From Parahoeflea alexandrii (GTDB taxonomy: Bacteria; Pseudomonadota; Alphaproteobacteria; Rhizobiales; Rhizobiaceae): DNA of 64,000 nucleotides. The position numbers and the translations under genes were made by a program. Position 1 is the stretch's first letter. Every line of letters begins with the position of its first letter. The stretch covers positions 1,559,809-1,623,808 of the forward strand of contig NZ_JAAAML010000001.1 of the NCBI RefSeq assembly GCF_024105735.1. The letters are read 5' to 3'. This document shows, one piece after another, positions 36,383 to 48,135 of the stretch. The notes under the pieces are model-generated. The model was given only the letters and a program-made list of their open reading frames with translations, was not told the DNA's origin and ran no database searches.

Positions 36383-36858
36383 GTTTCCGGGCGGATTGCA
36401 GGATCATCACGTTGAAAGTCTGCACCGCAGCGACATGCCGCGCCTGTTGCTGCGTCCACCACGACCTTGCCGCTTTGCTTCAGCCGCACTTATGGAGAAA
36501 GACGCCAGGACGGTTTTCCAGAAAGGCGAAGACGCACAGGGCAGCTTGGGTCGCGTGTCGTTTCCGCAAGGTGCCTGAGCCGGAAAAGCCGTGTTGGCAC
36601 TGATTCTCTTCAAGCCCCGAAATCCACCGATGCAGCAAGCGAAACGGAAAAAACGGTGAGTGCAAAGGGGTGCGGCGAAACATTGGGTGGCGAAAGCTCA
36701 CACTATCTGATCAAATGTTTCTTGTGCTCTTGCGCCGCTTGGCGGGCTGCGCTAACCACGCCGCGTTGCAACATGATCAGCCGCACAGGTGAGGGGCCGG
36801 CTCCAGACCTTCGGGAAAGGCAGGGGCTTCGACTGTGACGGATACAGGAACGGACGTC
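36383..36858 (+). promoter_or_regulatory. Non-coding leader region of the nuo operon
   Basis: This 476-base stretch has no gene I can support; the short open frames in it have no family resemblance and random-looking composition. A possible promoter is CTTGCG (36729-36734) with GCTAAC (36751-36756) at a 16-base spacing, which would give a leader of about 95 bases before nuoA. I see no clear operator. The region should hold the main promoter for the nuo operon. Confidence 0.3.
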
Positions 36859-37224
36859 ATGACGGAACTTCTGGGCGCTTATGTGCCGATTGCTATCTTC
36901 ATCGGTCTGGCTTTGGTTATCGGTCTGGCTTTGCTGATCGCGCCATTCGTGATCGCCTACAAGAATCCCGATCCGGAAAAGCTGTCGGCCTATGAGTGCG
37001 GCTTCAATGCATTCGATGATGCCCGCATGAAATTCGACGTGCGGTTCTACCTGGTCTCGATCCTGTTCATCATCTTCGACCTCGAGGTTGCATTCCTGTT
37101 TCCGTGGGCGGTGTCGTTCGGCGATATCGGCTGGATCGGTTTCTGGTCGATGATGGCGTTCCTCGGCGTGCTGACGGTCGGCTTTGTGTACGAATGGAAG
37201 AAGGGAGCGCTCGAATGGGAGTGA
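36859..37224 (+). CDS. nuoA: NADH-quinone oxidoreductase subunit A
   Basis: The 121-residue membrane subunit has three transmembrane helices. The first is [25 protein letters not shown]; the conserved loop [44 protein letters not shown] follows. Start ATG at 36859 has AGGAA eight bases upstream and gives the rhizobial [15 protein letters not shown] terminus; a GTG at 36835 would add eight residues. It is the first gene of the complex I operon and overlaps nuoB by ten bases. Confidence 0.96.
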   Translation: MTELLGAYVPIAIFIGLALVIGLALLIAPFVIAYKNPDPEKLSAYECGFNAFDDARMKFDVRFYLVSILFIIFDLEVAFLFPWAVSFGDIGWIGFWSMMAFLGVLTVGFVYEWKKGALEWE

Positions 37225-37790
37225 GCAACGCACCATTGGTGGCGCCTGCGCCCAAGGGAATCATCGATCCCAATACCGGCAAGCCGGTTGGCAGCGACGA
37301 CGCGTTTTTCGGCGAGATCAATAACGAGCTGGCCGACAAGGGCTTTCTGGTTACATCTACAGACGAGCTGATCAACTGGTCGCGGACCGGTTCGCTGATG
37401 TGGATGACCTTCGGTCTCGCCTGTTGCGCGGTCGAAATGATGCAGATGTCGATGCCGCGCTATGACGCAGAGCGATTCGGATTTGCGCCGCGCGCCTCAC
37501 CGCGCCAGTCGGACGTGATGATCGTTGCCGGAACGCTGACCAACAAGATGGCGCCAGCGCTCAGGAAGGTCTACGACCAGATGCCGGAGCCGCGCTACGT
37601 GATCTCGATGGGCTCCTGCGCTAATGGCGGCGGCTACTATCACTACTCCTACTCGGTGGTGCGCGGCTGCGACCGGGTGGTCCCGGTTGACATCTATGTT
37701 CCCGGATGCCCGCCCACGGCCGAAGCGCTGTTGTACGGGGTTCTGCTTCTGCAGAAGAAGATCCGCCGCACCGGCACGATCGAGCGATAG
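37215..37790 (+). CDS. nuoB: NADH-quinone oxidoreductase subunit B
   Basis: The 191-residue peripheral subunit carries the N2 [4Fe-4S] cluster at the quinone site. The ligand cysteines lie in [14 protein letters not shown] (tandem CC), [16 protein letters not shown] and [19 protein letters not shown] at 37215 is supported by GGGAG seven bases upstream; it begins inside nuoA. The N-terminal 30 residues are variable, as in relatives. Confidence 0.97.
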   Translation: MGVSNAPLVAPAPKGIIDPNTGKPVGSDDAFFGEINNELADKGFLVTSTDELINWSRTGSLMWMTFGLACCAVEMMQMSMPRYDAERFGFAPRASPRQSDVMIVAGTLTNKMAPALRKVYDQMPEPRYVISMGSCANGGGYYHYSYSVVRGCDRVVPVDIYVPGCPPTAEALLYGVLLLQKKIRRTGTIER

Positions 37791-37801
37791 GAGAGCGGAA
37801 G

Positions 37802-38404
37802 ATGAGCCAAGCCCTCAAGGATCTTTCCGACTATCTCGTGGAGGTCAAAGGCAATCTGATTGACCGGGCCGAACTCGCCTATGACGAGCTGACGCTGATT
37901 GCGGTGCCGGGAAATCTGATCGAGCTGATGACCTTCCTGCGCGATGACGCGCAGTGCCAGTTCGTCAGCTTCATCGATATCTGCGGCGTCGACTGGCCTG
38001 GGCGGGCGGATCGTTTCGACGTGGTCTATCACCTGCTTTCGCCACGCCAGAATTTCCGCATCCGGGTCAAGGTCATGACGTCGGAGGATGTTCCGGTGCC
38101 GTCGCTGACGCCGGTGTTTCCGGGCGCGGACTGGTTCGAGCGCGAAGCCTATGATCTCTATGGCATCCTGTTTACCGGCCACCCCGACCTGCGCCGCATC
38201 CTCACCGACTACGGTTTCGAAGGCCACCCGCTCAGGAAGGACTTCCCGCTGACCGGCTTTGTCGAGGTGCGCTACGACGATGAAGTCAAGCGGGTCGTCT
38301 ACGAGCCGGTCGAGCTGAGGCAGGAATTCCGCAATTTCGATTTTCTCTCCCCCTGGGAAGGCACCGACTACGTGCTTCCGGGCGACGAAAAAGCCAAGGG
38401 TTGA
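37802..38404 (+). CDS. nuoC: NADH-quinone oxidoreductase subunit C
   Basis: The 200-residue 30-kDa-type subunit contains the signature [42 protein letters not shown]. It is not fused to NuoD, as usual in alphaproteobacteria. It starts 11 bases after nuoB with GGAG in front. It pairs with NuoD in the connecting module of complex I. Confidence 0.97.
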   Translation: MSQALKDLSDYLVEVKGNLIDRAELAYDELTLIAVPGNLIELMTFLRDDAQCQFVSFIDICGVDWPGRADRFDVVYHLLSPRQNFRIRVKVMTSEDVPVPSLTPVFPGADWFEREAYDLYGILFTGHPDLRRILTDYGFEGHPLRKDFPLTGFVEVRYDDEVKRVVYEPVELRQEFRNFDFLSPWEGTDYVLPGDEKAKG

Positions 38405-38415
38405 GGACGGGAACC

Positions 38416-39606
38416 ATGAACGAACACAACGTCCGTAACTTCAACATCAACTTCGGTCCGCAGCATCCGGCGGCGCACGGCGTGCTCCGGCTGGTGCTGG
38501 AACTCGATGGCGAGATTGTCGAGCGCGTGGACCCGCATATCGGTCTTCTGCACCGCGGCACCGAAAAGCTGATCGAAGCCAAGACCTATCTGCAGGCCAT
38601 TCCCTATTTCGACCGGCTCGACTACGTCGCGCCGATGAACCAGGAGCATGCCTTCGCGCTGGCCGTGGAAAAGCTCGCGGGCGTGACCGTACCCAAGCGC
38701 GGGCAGTTGATCCGGGTGCTCTACTCGGAGATCGGCCGGATCCTGTCGCATCTTCTCAACATCACCACGCAGGCCCTTGACGTGGGCGCGCTGACGCCGC
38801 CGCTCTGGGGCTTCGAAGAGCGTGAGAAGCTGATGGTGTTTTACGAGCGTGCCTGCGGCGCGCGGCTGCATGCGGCCTATTTCCGTCCCGGCGGCGTTCA
38901 CCAGGACCTGCCGCATGAACTGGTCGAGGATATCGGCAAGTGGTGCGATCCGTTCCTGCAGACCTGCGATGACATCGAGGGTCTTCTCACCGACAACCGC
39001 ATCTTCAAGCAGCGCAATGTCGACATCGCCGTCGTCAAGCTCGATGACGCCTGGGCCTGGGGCTTCTCGGGCGTGATGGTGCGCGGCTCGGGTGCCGCCT
39101 GGGATCTGCGCCGTTCGCAGCCCTATGAATGCTATTCGGAACTCGATTTCGATATCCCGATCGGCAAGAATGGTGACTGCTACGACCGTTACCTGATCCG
39201 CATGCAGGAAATGCGTGAATCGGTGAAGATCATGAAGCAGTGCGTCGAACAGCTGCTTGGCAAGGAAAAGATTGGCCCTGTGTCTGCCACTGACGGCAAG
39301 ATCGTGCCGCCCAAGCGCGGCGAGATGAAGCGGTCCATGGAAGCGCTGATTCACCACTTCAAGCTCTACACCGAAGGCTACCGGGTTCCGGAAGGATCGG
39401 TCTACGCAGCCGTCGAGGCGCCGAAGGGCGAGTTCGGTGTCTATCTGGTGTCAGATGGATCGAACAAGCCTTACCGCTGCAAGATCCGCGCGCCCGGCTA
39501 TGCGCATCTGCAGGCGATGGATTTCGTCTGCCGCGGCCACCAGCTGGCTGATGTGTCGGCTGCGCTCGGTTCGCTCGACATCGTGTTCGGGGAGGTTGAC
39601 CGGTGA
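38416..39606 (+). CDS. nuoD: NADH-quinone oxidoreductase subunit D
   Basis: The 396-residue 49-kDa-type subunit forms the quinone pocket with NuoB. It starts [26 protein letters not shown] and contains [14 protein letters not shown] and [20 protein letters not shown]. The C-terminal [38 protein letters not shown] is the classical ending. The start ATG at 38416 follows GAGGACGGG. Length is normal. Confidence 0.97.
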   Translation: MNEHNVRNFNINFGPQHPAAHGVLRLVLELDGEIVERVDPHIGLLHRGTEKLIEAKTYLQAIPYFDRLDYVAPMNQEHAFALAVEKLAGVTVPKRGQLIRVLYSEIGRILSHLLNITTQALDVGALTPPLWGFEEREKLMVFYERACGARLHAAYFRPGGVHQDLPHELVEDIGKWCDPFLQTCDDIEGLLTDNRIFKQRNVDIAVVKLDDAWAWGFSGVMVRGSGAAWDLRRSQPYECYSELDFDIPIGKNGDCYDRYLIRMQEMRESVKIMKQCVEQLLGKEKIGPVSATDGKIVPPKRGEMKRSMEALIHHFKLYTEGYRVPEGSVYAAVEAPKGEFGVYLVSDGSNKPYRCKIRAPGYAHLQAMDFVCRGHQLADVSAALGSLDIVFGEVDR

Positions 39607-39690
39607 GCGTGACTCAGAGGTTTCAGGTTCATGACCAGGTCGCCGCTCGGCGAGATCCACTAGGCCGGAAATAAGACAAAAGAGTACATC

Positions 39691-40974
39691 ATGTCCGTTC
39701 GTCGACTTGCCGAAGATAATGTCCAGCCAGCGGAATTCGCCTTCAACCGCGAATTTTCCGCGCAGGCAAAGGTGTGGATCAAGAAGTATCCCAAGGAGCG
39801 CGCCCAGTCGGCGGTGATTCCGCTGCTGATGCTGGCGCAGGAACAGGACGGCTGGGTGACCAAGCGGGCGATCGAGACGATTGCCGACATGCTGGGCATG
39901 CCCTACATCCGGGCGCTCGAAGTGGCGACCTTCTACACCCAGTTCCAGCTCAAGCCGGTGGGCACCCGCGCTCACGTTCAGGTGTGCGGCACCACGCCGT
40001 GCATGCTGCGCGGTTCGGAAGCGCTGATGGAAGTCTGCCGCAGCAAGATCCACCCGGAGCCGTTCCATCTCAACGAGAGCGGCACGCTGTCGTGGGAGGA
40101 GGTCGAGTGCCAGGGGGCTTGCGTCAATGCGCCGATGGTTATGATCTTCAAGGATTCCTACGAAGACCTGTCGCCCGAGCGGCTGGCCTATATCATCGAC
40201 CGCTTCGAAGCGGGGCGTCCCGAGGACGTGACGCCGGGGCCACAGGTCAAGCGCACCTTCTCGGCGCCTGAGGGCGGGCTGACCAGCCTGACCGAGGAAA
40301 TCAAGCCGGGAAGCAAGGGCGGTTCCAAGGCACCGGCGAAGGCCAAATCGCCCGCCGCGACCAAGGCCGGGCGCCCGAAATCGGCTGCGACGGAAACCGA
40401 GACAAAGTCACCCGCCAAGGCCAAGGCGAATGTGAAGGCTGATGCGAAGACCGCTGCCACGGCAAGCGAAGCGCCGAAGATGAGTTCTGCGCGCAAGGAA
40501 TCGGCAACGGCGAAGACAAAGAGCGCCGGTGCGACGGCTGCCAAGGGCAATTCCTCCTCGGACCTGGCTTCAACGGCCAAATCTGTTGCGCCTGCGAGAA
40601 AGACCGCCAAGCCGGTGACCAAGGGCAATGCGACGATGGCCGTTGCGGCGACTGCGAAGGGCACTGCGAAAGCGGCTCCCGCCGCGGCACCGGAAGACAA
40701 GAATCGTCCCGCGGGTATCGCCAAGCCGGCCCAGCCGGACGATCTGAAGATGATCTCGGGCGTCGGTCCGAAAATCGAGGGCATCCTACATTCGCTCGGC
40801 ATCTACACGTTCGCGCAAGTTGCGTCGTGGAAGAAGGCCGAACGCGAATGGGTCGACGGGTATCTGAAGTTCAAGGGCCGCATCGAGCGCGAGGACTGGC
40901 TCAAGCAGGCTAAGGCGCTGGCCAAGGGTGGCGAGGCCGAGTACATCAAGGTCTTCGGCAAGAAGCCGCGATAG
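39691..40974 (+). CDS. nuoE: NADH-quinone oxidoreductase subunit E with C-terminal extension
   Basis: The 427-residue protein is about twice the normal NuoE length. Residues 1-190 are the 24-kDa-type subunit with [2Fe-2S] ligands in VCGTTPCMLRGSE and CQGACVNAPMV. Residues 215-345 form an Ala/Lys/Thr-rich low-complexity linker. Residues 350-425 form a small domain with DDLKMISGVGPKIEGILHSLGIYTFAQVASW, which is a helix-hairpin-helix-like pattern, then WVDGYLKFKGRIEREDWLKQA. The same domain ends the protein encoded between nuoF and nuoG. Such extensions are known in Rhizobiales; their role is not known to me. Confidence 0.95.
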   Translation: MSVRRLAEDNVQPAEFAFNREFSAQAKVWIKKYPKERAQSAVIPLLMLAQEQDGWVTKRAIETIADMLGMPYIRALEVATFYTQFQLKPVGTRAHVQVCGTTPCMLRGSEALMEVCRSKIHPEPFHLNESGTLSWEEVECQGACVNAPMVMIFKDSYEDLSPERLAYIIDRFEAGRPEDVTPGPQVKRTFSAPEGGLTSLTEEIKPGSKGGSKAPAKAKSPAATKAGRPKSAATETETKSPAKAKANVKADAKTAATASEAPKMSSARKESATAKTKSAGATAAKGNSSSDLASTAKSVAPARKTAKPVTKGNATMAVAATAKGTAKAAPAAAPEDKNRPAGIAKPAQPDDLKMISGVGPKIEGILHSLGIYTFAQVASWKKAEREWVDGYLKFKGRIEREDWLKQAKALAKGGEAEYIKVFGKKPR

Positions 40975-40980
40975 AGGTGA

Positions 40981-42291
<1,311 letters not shown>

Positions 42292-42372
42292 GAGGCCCGC
42301 ACCTAGCCGGGCCCGGAAAGACAAGGAAACGTCACGAGGGACAAGAGCCAACAACCGACTAAGGAGAAACTG

Positions 42373-43230
42373 ATGTCGATGTTTTCTTTTCCCGCAGACA
42401 TGAATGAAATGATGAAACCGATGCAATCCATGACCGACTGGACCAAGCTCGACGAGATGCCCGTCTCGCCGCTGATGGTCTATCCGTTGGGTGCGGCGGC
42501 GGCAGCCACCGCCATCGGTTTCGGCATGGCGGGCCAGATGGCCGGCATGATGATGGGCGCCATGCAGGCGGCGATGCAGAACCAGTCTTCGTTGCTTGGC
42601 AACCACCCTGATCTGAGCTGGATCGTGCCGACGCTGGCCGAGGACATTGCGCCCGAAGAAGATGAGAGCGAGGCAGTGGAGGTGCAACCGGCGGCAAGGG
42701 CCAAGACTGCCGATGTGGTCACCTTGACGCCTGCAGCCAAGCCGGTGCCTGCCAAGAGCAAGGCGAAGGCAAAGCCAACTGCGGCAAAGCCGGCCAATGC
42801 CAAGCCGGCTCCGGCCAAGGCCGCATTAGCCAAGGCCAAAGTCGAAGCCGCTGAGACCAAGCCCGTCACCGTTGCAGCGGTGGAGAAGCTGAAGTCGGAT
42901 GCCGAGGTTGCTGCAGGTGTGGCCAGCGAAAGCGTGGCCGTCGTTGATACCCCGGCAAAGCCAGCACCCGCGCCGACGCTTGAGCCTGAAGATTTCCGCC
43001 GTCCGGCAGAAATCGAGAAGCCGGAGACCCCGGACGATCTGAAGTTGATCTCAGGTGTGGGGCCGAAACTCGAGCAGGTGCTCAACGGTCTGGGGATCTG
43101 GACTTTTGACCAGATCGCCGCATGGCAGCCGGAAGAGGCGGCCTGGGTCGACGATTATCTGCAGTTCAGCGGCAGGATCGGCCGCGACAACTGGATTAAA
43201 CAGGCCGGTGCGCTGGCAAAGGGCGGGTAA
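42373..43230 (+). CDS. Complex I-associated protein with NuoE-like C-terminal domain
   Basis: The 285-residue protein begins with a hydrophobic, Met/Gly/Ala-rich stretch (about residues 30-65, PLMVYPLGAAAAATAIGFGMAGQMAGMMMGA) that could be membrane-associated, followed by an Ala/Lys/Pro-rich linker. From about residue 215 comes DDLKLISGVGPKLEQVLNGLGIWTFDQIAAWQPEEAAWVDDYLQFSGRIGRDNWIKQAGALAKGG. This is clearly homologous to the NuoE extension in this operon. It lies between nuoF and nuoG, 81 bases after nuoF. A conserved rhizobial gene at this place is known to me, but no function is. Confidence 0.85.
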   Translation: MSMFSFPADMNEMMKPMQSMTDWTKLDEMPVSPLMVYPLGAAAAATAIGFGMAGQMAGMMMGAMQAAMQNQSSLLGNHPDLSWIVPTLAEDIAPEEDESEAVEVQPAARAKTADVVTLTPAAKPVPAKSKAKAKPTAAKPANAKPAPAKAALAKAKVEAAETKPVTVAAVEKLKSDAEVAAGVASESVAVVDTPAKPAPAPTLEPEDFRRPAEIEKPETPDDLKLISGVGPKLEQVLNGLGIWTFDQIAAWQPEEAAWVDDYLQFSGRIGRDNWIKQAGALAKGG

Positions 43231-43348
43231 CCGCCAAACAGGAATGCAAAGCGGGGCGGTCTGACTGCCGCCCGGCAAAACACAATCAGGTCCCGGTGAG
43301 GGATGGTACGCGGTCGCTCCGACCGTTCGCAAAGGTAGGACTGCTTGC

Positions 43349-45430
43349 ATGGCCAAGATCAAGGTTGATGGAAACGAGATCGAAGTGCCGGATCACTACA
43401 CGCTGCTGCAGGCGTGTGAGGAGGCCGGCGCGGAAGTGCCGCGGTTCTGTTTCCACGAACGGCTGTCGATTGCCGGCAATTGCCGGATGTGCCTGGTCGA
43501 GGTGAAGGGCGGACCGCCCAAGCCCGCAGCCTCCTGCGCCATGGGCGTGCGCGACCTTCGGCCCGGCCCGAACGGCGAAACGCCGGAAGTGTTCACCAAC
43601 ACGCCGATGGTCAAGAAGGCGCGCGAAGGGGTGATGGAGTTCCTGCTCATCAACCATCCGCTTGATTGCCCGATCTGCGACCAGGGCGGCGAGTGCGATC
43701 TGCAGGACCAGGCCATGGCCTTCGGCATGGACAATTCGCGCTATGCCGAGAACAAGCGCGCCGTCGAAGACAAGTATATCGGACCGCTGGTCAAGACGAT
43801 CATGAACCGCTGCATCCACTGCACGCGCTGTGTCCGTTTCACCACCGAAGTGGCCGGCATTTCCGAGCTTGGCCTGATCGGCCGTGGCGAAGATGCCGAG
43901 ATCACCACCTATCTCGAGCATGCGATGAGCTCTGAACTGCAGGGCAACGTCATCGATCTCTGCCCGGTCGGCGCGCTGACCTCGCGGCCCTATGCTTTCC
44001 AGGCGCGTCCGTGGGAATTGAACAAGACCGAATCGATCGACGTGATGGACGCCTGCGGCTCGGCGATCCGGGTCGATACCCGCGGCCGCGAAGTGATGCG
44101 GGTGATGCCGCGCGTCAACGAGGCGATCAACGAGGAATGGATTTCCGACAAGACCCGGTTCATCTGGGACGGCTTGCGCACGCAACGCCTCGACCGCCCA
44201 TATGTGCGCCGCAACGGCCGGCTGGAAGCAGCAAGCTGGGGCGAGGCCTTCGGCGCCATCGCGACGGCTGTTGCTGCCGCCAAGCCGGAGCGCATTGGCG
44301 CGATTGCCGGCGACCTGGCGGCAGTTGAAGAAATGTATGCGCTCAAGGCGCTGATCAGCTCGCTCGGCTCGACCAACATCGATTGCCGCCAGGATGGCGC
44401 TGCACTTGACCCGTCACTTGGCCGCTCGAGCTACATCTTCAATCCGACCATCGAAGGCATCGAGGATGCGGACGCGATCCTGATCATCGGGTCGAACCCG
44501 CGCCGCGAAGCTGCGATCCTGAATGCCCGGATCCGCAAGCGCTGGCGCATGGGCGAGCTGCCGATCGGTCTGATAGGCGAGCAGGCCGATCTGCGCTATG
44601 CTCACGAGTATCTCGGCGCCGGCCCGGAAACGCTGAAGGAACTGGTCGACGGCACCAACAAGTTTGCGGCCAAGCTGAAGCGCGCCAAGAAGCCGATGAT
44701 CATCATCGGCCAGGGCGCGCTGGCGCGCGGCGACGGCGCGGGTGTTCTCGCTAACGCCGCCAAGCTCGCCGATGCGGTCGGGGCGGTGAAGGGCGACTGG
44801 AACGGTTTTGCGGTGCTGCACACGGCGGCAGCGCGCGTCGGCGGCCTCGATCTCGGCCTGGTGCCGGGTGAGGGCGGCCTCGATGCCGCAGCCATGCTGA
44901 CCGGCACCGACGTTCTGTTCCTGCTCGGCGCGGACGAACTCGACTTCACCAGGAAGACCGCGGGCTTCACCGTCTATATCGGTACCCATGGCGACAATGG
45001 CGCGCACCATGCCGACGTGATCCTGCCGGCTGCGACCTACACGGAAAAGTCCGGGACCTATGTCAACACCGAAGGCCGGGTTCAGCTTGGCAGCCGCGCC
45101 GCCTTCGCGCCGGGCGAGGCGCGCGAAGACTGGGCCATTCTCAGGGCGCTTTCGGACGTTCTGGGCGAGAAGCTGCCCTATGATTCGCTCGTCGCGCTCA
45201 GGGCCGCGCTTTATGCCGAGTACCCGCATTTCGCGGAAATCGACATGATTTCCACCGGTGACAGCAGTGCAATTGCCGCAATTGCGAAGAAAGCGGGCCG
45301 GATGAACAAATCGGCGTTTGCGTCCGCGGTCAAAGACTTCTATTTGACCAACCCGATCGCACGCGCTTCTGCGGTGATGGCTGAGTGCTCGGCCTTGGCG
45401 AAGACCGCCAAGGCAGTGGCGGCGGAATAG
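43349..45430 (+). CDS. nuoG: NADH-quinone oxidoreductase subunit G
   Basis: The 693-residue 75-kDa-type subunit carries clusters N1b, N4 and N5. The N-terminal ferredoxin-like part has [39 protein letters not shown] and [23 protein letters not shown] follow, then a molybdopterin-oxidoreductase-like domain without cofactor. Length and ligands are standard for alphaproteobacteria. It is separated from nuoF by the extra gene. Confidence 0.97.
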   Translation: MAKIKVDGNEIEVPDHYTLLQACEEAGAEVPRFCFHERLSIAGNCRMCLVEVKGGPPKPAASCAMGVRDLRPGPNGETPEVFTNTPMVKKAREGVMEFLLINHPLDCPICDQGGECDLQDQAMAFGMDNSRYAENKRAVEDKYIGPLVKTIMNRCIHCTRCVRFTTEVAGISELGLIGRGEDAEITTYLEHAMSSELQGNVIDLCPVGALTSRPYAFQARPWELNKTESIDVMDACGSAIRVDTRGREVMRVMPRVNEAINEEWISDKTRFIWDGLRTQRLDRPYVRRNGRLEAASWGEAFGAIATAVAAAKPERIGAIAGDLAAVEEMYALKALISSLGSTNIDCRQDGAALDPSLGRSSYIFNPTIEGIEDADAILIIGSNPRREAAILNARIRKRWRMGELPIGLIGEQADLRYAHEYLGAGPETLKELVDGTNKFAAKLKRAKKPMIIIGQGALARGDGAGVLANAAKLADAVGAVKGDWNGFAVLHTAAARVGGLDLGLVPGEGGLDAAAMLTGTDVLFLLGADELDFTRKTAGFTVYIGTHGDNGAHHADVILPAATYTEKSGTYVNTEGRVQLGSRAAFAPGEAREDWAILRALSDVLGEKLPYDSLVALRAALYAEYPHFAEIDMISTGDSSAIAAIAKKAGRMNKSAFASAVKDFYLTNPIARASAVMAECSALAKTAKAVAAE

Positions 45431-45444
45431 GGGCGGGAAACACC

Positions 45445-46491
45445 ATGGACGGTTTCATCACATCTTATGTCTGGCCCGGGGCCATCATTCTGGCGCAGTC
45501 GCTGCTGGTGATGGTGGCGCTGCTGCTGTTCATCGCCTACATCCTCTACGCCGACCGGAAGATCTGGGCTGCCGTGCAGTTGCGCCGCGGCCCGAACGTT
45601 GTTGGCCCGTGGGGTCTGTTCCAGTCCTTCGCCGACCTTCTGAAGTTCGTCTTCAAGGAACCGGTGATTCCATCGGGTGCCAACAAGGCGGTGTTCCTGC
45701 TCGCCCCGCTGGTGGCGGTGACGCTGGCGCTGGCGGCCTGGGCGGTCATTCCCTTCGATGCCGGCTGGGTGATTGCAGACATCAATGTCGGCATCCTGTT
45801 CGTTTTCGCGATCTCCTCGCTTGAAGTCTACGCGATCATCATGGGCGGCTGGGCCTCGAACTCGAAATATCCGTTCCTCGGCGCGCTTCGCTCGGCGGCG
45901 CAGATGGTGTCCTACGAGGTCTCGATCGGCTTCGTCATCGTCGCCGTGCTGCTCTGCGTCGGTTCGCTCAACCTCACCGATATCGTAATGGCGCAGGCCG
46001 ACGGCATCGGAACCCGGATGGGGCTGCCGAATTCGCTGTTCGACTGGCACTGGTTCGCACTGTTCCCGCTGTTCATCATCTTCTTCATTTCGGCGCTGGC
46101 CGAGACCAACCGTCCGCCCTTCGATCTGCCGGAAGCGGAATCGGAACTGGTGGCGGGCTTCATGGTCGAATACGGCTCGACGCCCTACATGATGTTCATG
46201 CTCGGCGAGTATGCAGCGATCGTGCTGATGTGCGCGCTGACCACGATCCTGTTCCTGGGCGGCTGGCTGCCGCCGCTAGATGTGTGGTTCCTCAACTGGG
46301 TCCCCGGCATCGTCTGGTTCGTGCTCAAGGCCTGCCTCGTGTTCTTCATGTTCTCGATGGTCAAGGCCTTCGTACCGCGCTACCGCTACGACCAGCTGAT
46401 GCGGCTTGGCTGGAAGGTGTTCCTGCCGATTTCGCTGGGCATGCTGGTGATCGTGGCCTTCGTTCTCAAGCTGACGGGAACCGCGCCGTGA
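45445..46491 (+). CDS. nuoH: NADH-quinone oxidoreductase subunit H
   Basis: The 348-residue membrane subunit with eight helices links the quinone pocket to the membrane arm. Signature segments are [40 protein letters not shown] and [35 protein letters not shown] at 45445 gives the usual [12 protein letters not shown] and is preferred over the longer frame, which would overlap nuoG. It lies 14 bases after nuoG. Confidence 0.97.
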   Translation: MDGFITSYVWPGAIILAQSLLVMVALLLFIAYILYADRKIWAAVQLRRGPNVVGPWGLFQSFADLLKFVFKEPVIPSGANKAVFLLAPLVAVTLALAAWAVIPFDAGWVIADINVGILFVFAISSLEVYAIIMGGWASNSKYPFLGALRSAAQMVSYEVSIGFVIVAVLLCVGSLNLTDIVMAQADGIGTRMGLPNSLFDWHWFALFPLFIIFFISALAETNRPPFDLPEAESELVAGFMVEYGSTPYMMFMLGEYAAIVLMCALTTILFLGGWLPPLDVWFLNWVPGIVWFVLKACLVFFMFSMVKAFVPRYRYDQLMRLGWKVFLPISLGMLVIVAFVLKLTGTAP

Positions 46492-46549
46492 TCCTGACCA
46501 CCTGTTTTTCCATCCGGCTGATCAAGCCTATCAAGAGCGGAGACTGACC

Positions 46550-47035
46550 ATGTTGGCTCAAGCCGCAAAATCGCTGTTCCTGAAGGAATTCGTCGGCGCG
46601 TTCTTCCTGTCGATGCGCTATTTCTTCGCGCCGAAGGCGACCGTGAACTACCCGAACGAAAAGGGGCCTGTCAGCCCGCGTTTCCGCGGTGAACATGCGC
46701 TGCGACGGTATCCGAACGGCGAGGAACGCTGTATCGCCTGCAAGCTGTGCGAGGCCATCTGCCCGGCGCAGGCGATCACCATCGAGGCCGGTCCGCGACG
46801 CAATGACGGCACCCGCCGCACGGTTCGCTACGACATCGACATGGTCAAGTGCATCTATTGCGGCTTCTGCCAGGAAGCCTGCCCGGTCGATGCGATCGTC
46901 GAGGGGCCGAACTTCGAGTTCGCGACGGAAACGCGCGAAGAGCTCTACTACGACAAGGACCGGCTGCTCGCCAATGGCGACCGCTGGGAACGGGAAATCG
47001 CTCGCAACATCGCGATCGATTCGCCCTACAGGTAA
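46550..47035 (+). CDS. nuoI: NADH-quinone oxidoreductase subunit I
   Basis: The 161-residue subunit carries clusters N6a and N6b. Two classical C-x2-C-x2-C-x3-CP motifs are present: [14 protein letters not shown] and [23 protein letters not shown]. The N-terminal part [18 protein letters not shown] is typical. Length is normal for alphaproteobacteria. It lies 58 bases after nuoH. Confidence 0.97.
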   Translation: MLAQAAKSLFLKEFVGAFFLSMRYFFAPKATVNYPNEKGPVSPRFRGEHALRRYPNGEERCIACKLCEAICPAQAITIEAGPRRNDGTRRTVRYDIDMVKCIYCGFCQEACPVDAIVEGPNFEFATETREELYYDKDRLLANGDRWEREIARNIAIDSPYR

Positions 47036-47178
47036 GACACCGGAACGGCGCACCATCGGGGCGCGCCGTCCTGAATTCACATGCGGGGGGCAGGGGCCGG
47101 CTTCGGTCCATCTGCCTCCATTCGGGGCGGGAACAAATGGTTCCTGTCACTCGGGGGAAAGACGAAAAGGCGCCGATC

Positions 47179-47793
47179 ATGGGTCTGCAGGCTCTGTTTT
47201 TCTATTTGTTTGCCTTCGTGGCAGTGGCTTCCGCCTTCATGGTGATCGCAGCGCGCAATCCGGTGCATTCCGTGTTGTTCCTGATCCTCACCTTCTTCAA
47301 CGCGGCCGGATTGTTCCTGCTTACAGGCGCCGAGTTCCTGGCGATGATCCTGCTGGTGGTCTATGTCGGCGCGGTCGCGGTACTGTTCCTGTTCGTCGTC
47401 ATGATGCTCGACGTGGACTTCGCCGAGATGAAGTCCGGTGCACTCGAATACGCGCCCGTCGGCGCGCTTGTCGGCATCATTCTGGCGGCCGAGCTGATCA
47501 TCGTGCTTGCCGGTAACGCCTTTCATCCGGCAGCGGCCGGCAGCGGGTCCAGTCCGATCCCGGCACTGAGCGAGCGAAGCAACACCCAGGCGCTCGGCGA
47601 CGTGCTCTACACCGACTACATCTTCTTCTTCCAGATCGCCGGCATGGTGCTGCTGGTGGCCATGATCGGCGCCATCGTGCTGACGCTCAGGCATCGGGAA
47701 CACATCAAGCGGCAAGACATCAACCAGCAGGTCGCCCGGACACCGGAGACCGCCATCGAGGTGGTCAAGGTCAAGCCCGGCCAGGGCATTTGA
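47179..47793 (+). CDS. nuoJ: NADH-quinone oxidoreductase subunit J
   Basis: The 204-residue membrane subunit starts MGLQALFFYLFAFVAVASAFMVIAARNPVHSVLFLILTFF and has GAEFLAMILLVVYVGAVAVLFLFVVMMLD, the most conserved stretch of the family (third helix with its pi-bulge in other species). The ATG at 47179 has AAAAGG eight bases upstream. It is separated from nuoI by 143 bases with no gene seen in the gap. Confidence 0.95.
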   Translation: MGLQALFFYLFAFVAVASAFMVIAARNPVHSVLFLILTFFNAAGLFLLTGAEFLAMILLVVYVGAVAVLFLFVVMMLDVDFAEMKSGALEYAPVGALVGIILAAELIIVLAGNAFHPAAAGSGSSPIPALSERSNTQALGDVLYTDYIFFFQIAGMVLLVAMIGAIVLTLRHREHIKRQDINQQVARTPETAIEVVKVKPGQGI

Positions 47794-47819
47794 ACGCGGG
47801 GACGTGAAGGAATAATCGC

Positions 47820-48128
47820 ATGGAAATCGGACTCTCCCATTACCTGACTGTCAGCGCGATCCTGTTCACGCTTGGCGTTTTCGGGATATTCCTGAACCGC
47901 AAGAACGTGATCGTCATCCTGATGTCGATCGAGTTGATCCTGCTTGCCGTGAACCTGAACATGGTGGCGTTCTCGATGCATCTCAACGATATCGTCGGGC
48001 AGGTGTTCGCGTTGCTGATCCTGACGGTTGCCGCGGCGGAAGCGGCGATCGGTCTTGCCATTCTCGTCGTCTTCTACCGGAACCGCGGCTCCATTGCCGT
48101 GGAAGACGTCAACATGATGAAGGGCTGA
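47820..48128 (+). CDS. nuoK: NADH-quinone oxidoreductase subunit K
   Basis: The 102-residue three-helix membrane subunit contains the conserved glutamates in [19 protein letters not shown] and [26 protein letters not shown], which take part in proton translocation. The length is standard. It follows nuoJ by 26 bases and precedes nuoL by 7 bases. Confidence 0.97.
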   Translation: MEIGLSHYLTVSAILFTLGVFGIFLNRKNVIVILMSIELILLAVNLNMVAFSMHLNDIVGQVFALLILTVAAAEAAIGLAILVVFYRNRGSIAVEDVNMMKG

Positions 48129-48135
48129 GAGAGCC

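Noticed and set aside
36331-36603. Short overlapping open frames before nuoA
   Set aside because: They contain the tRNA-Asp terminator or random-looking residues and have no convincing ribosome site.
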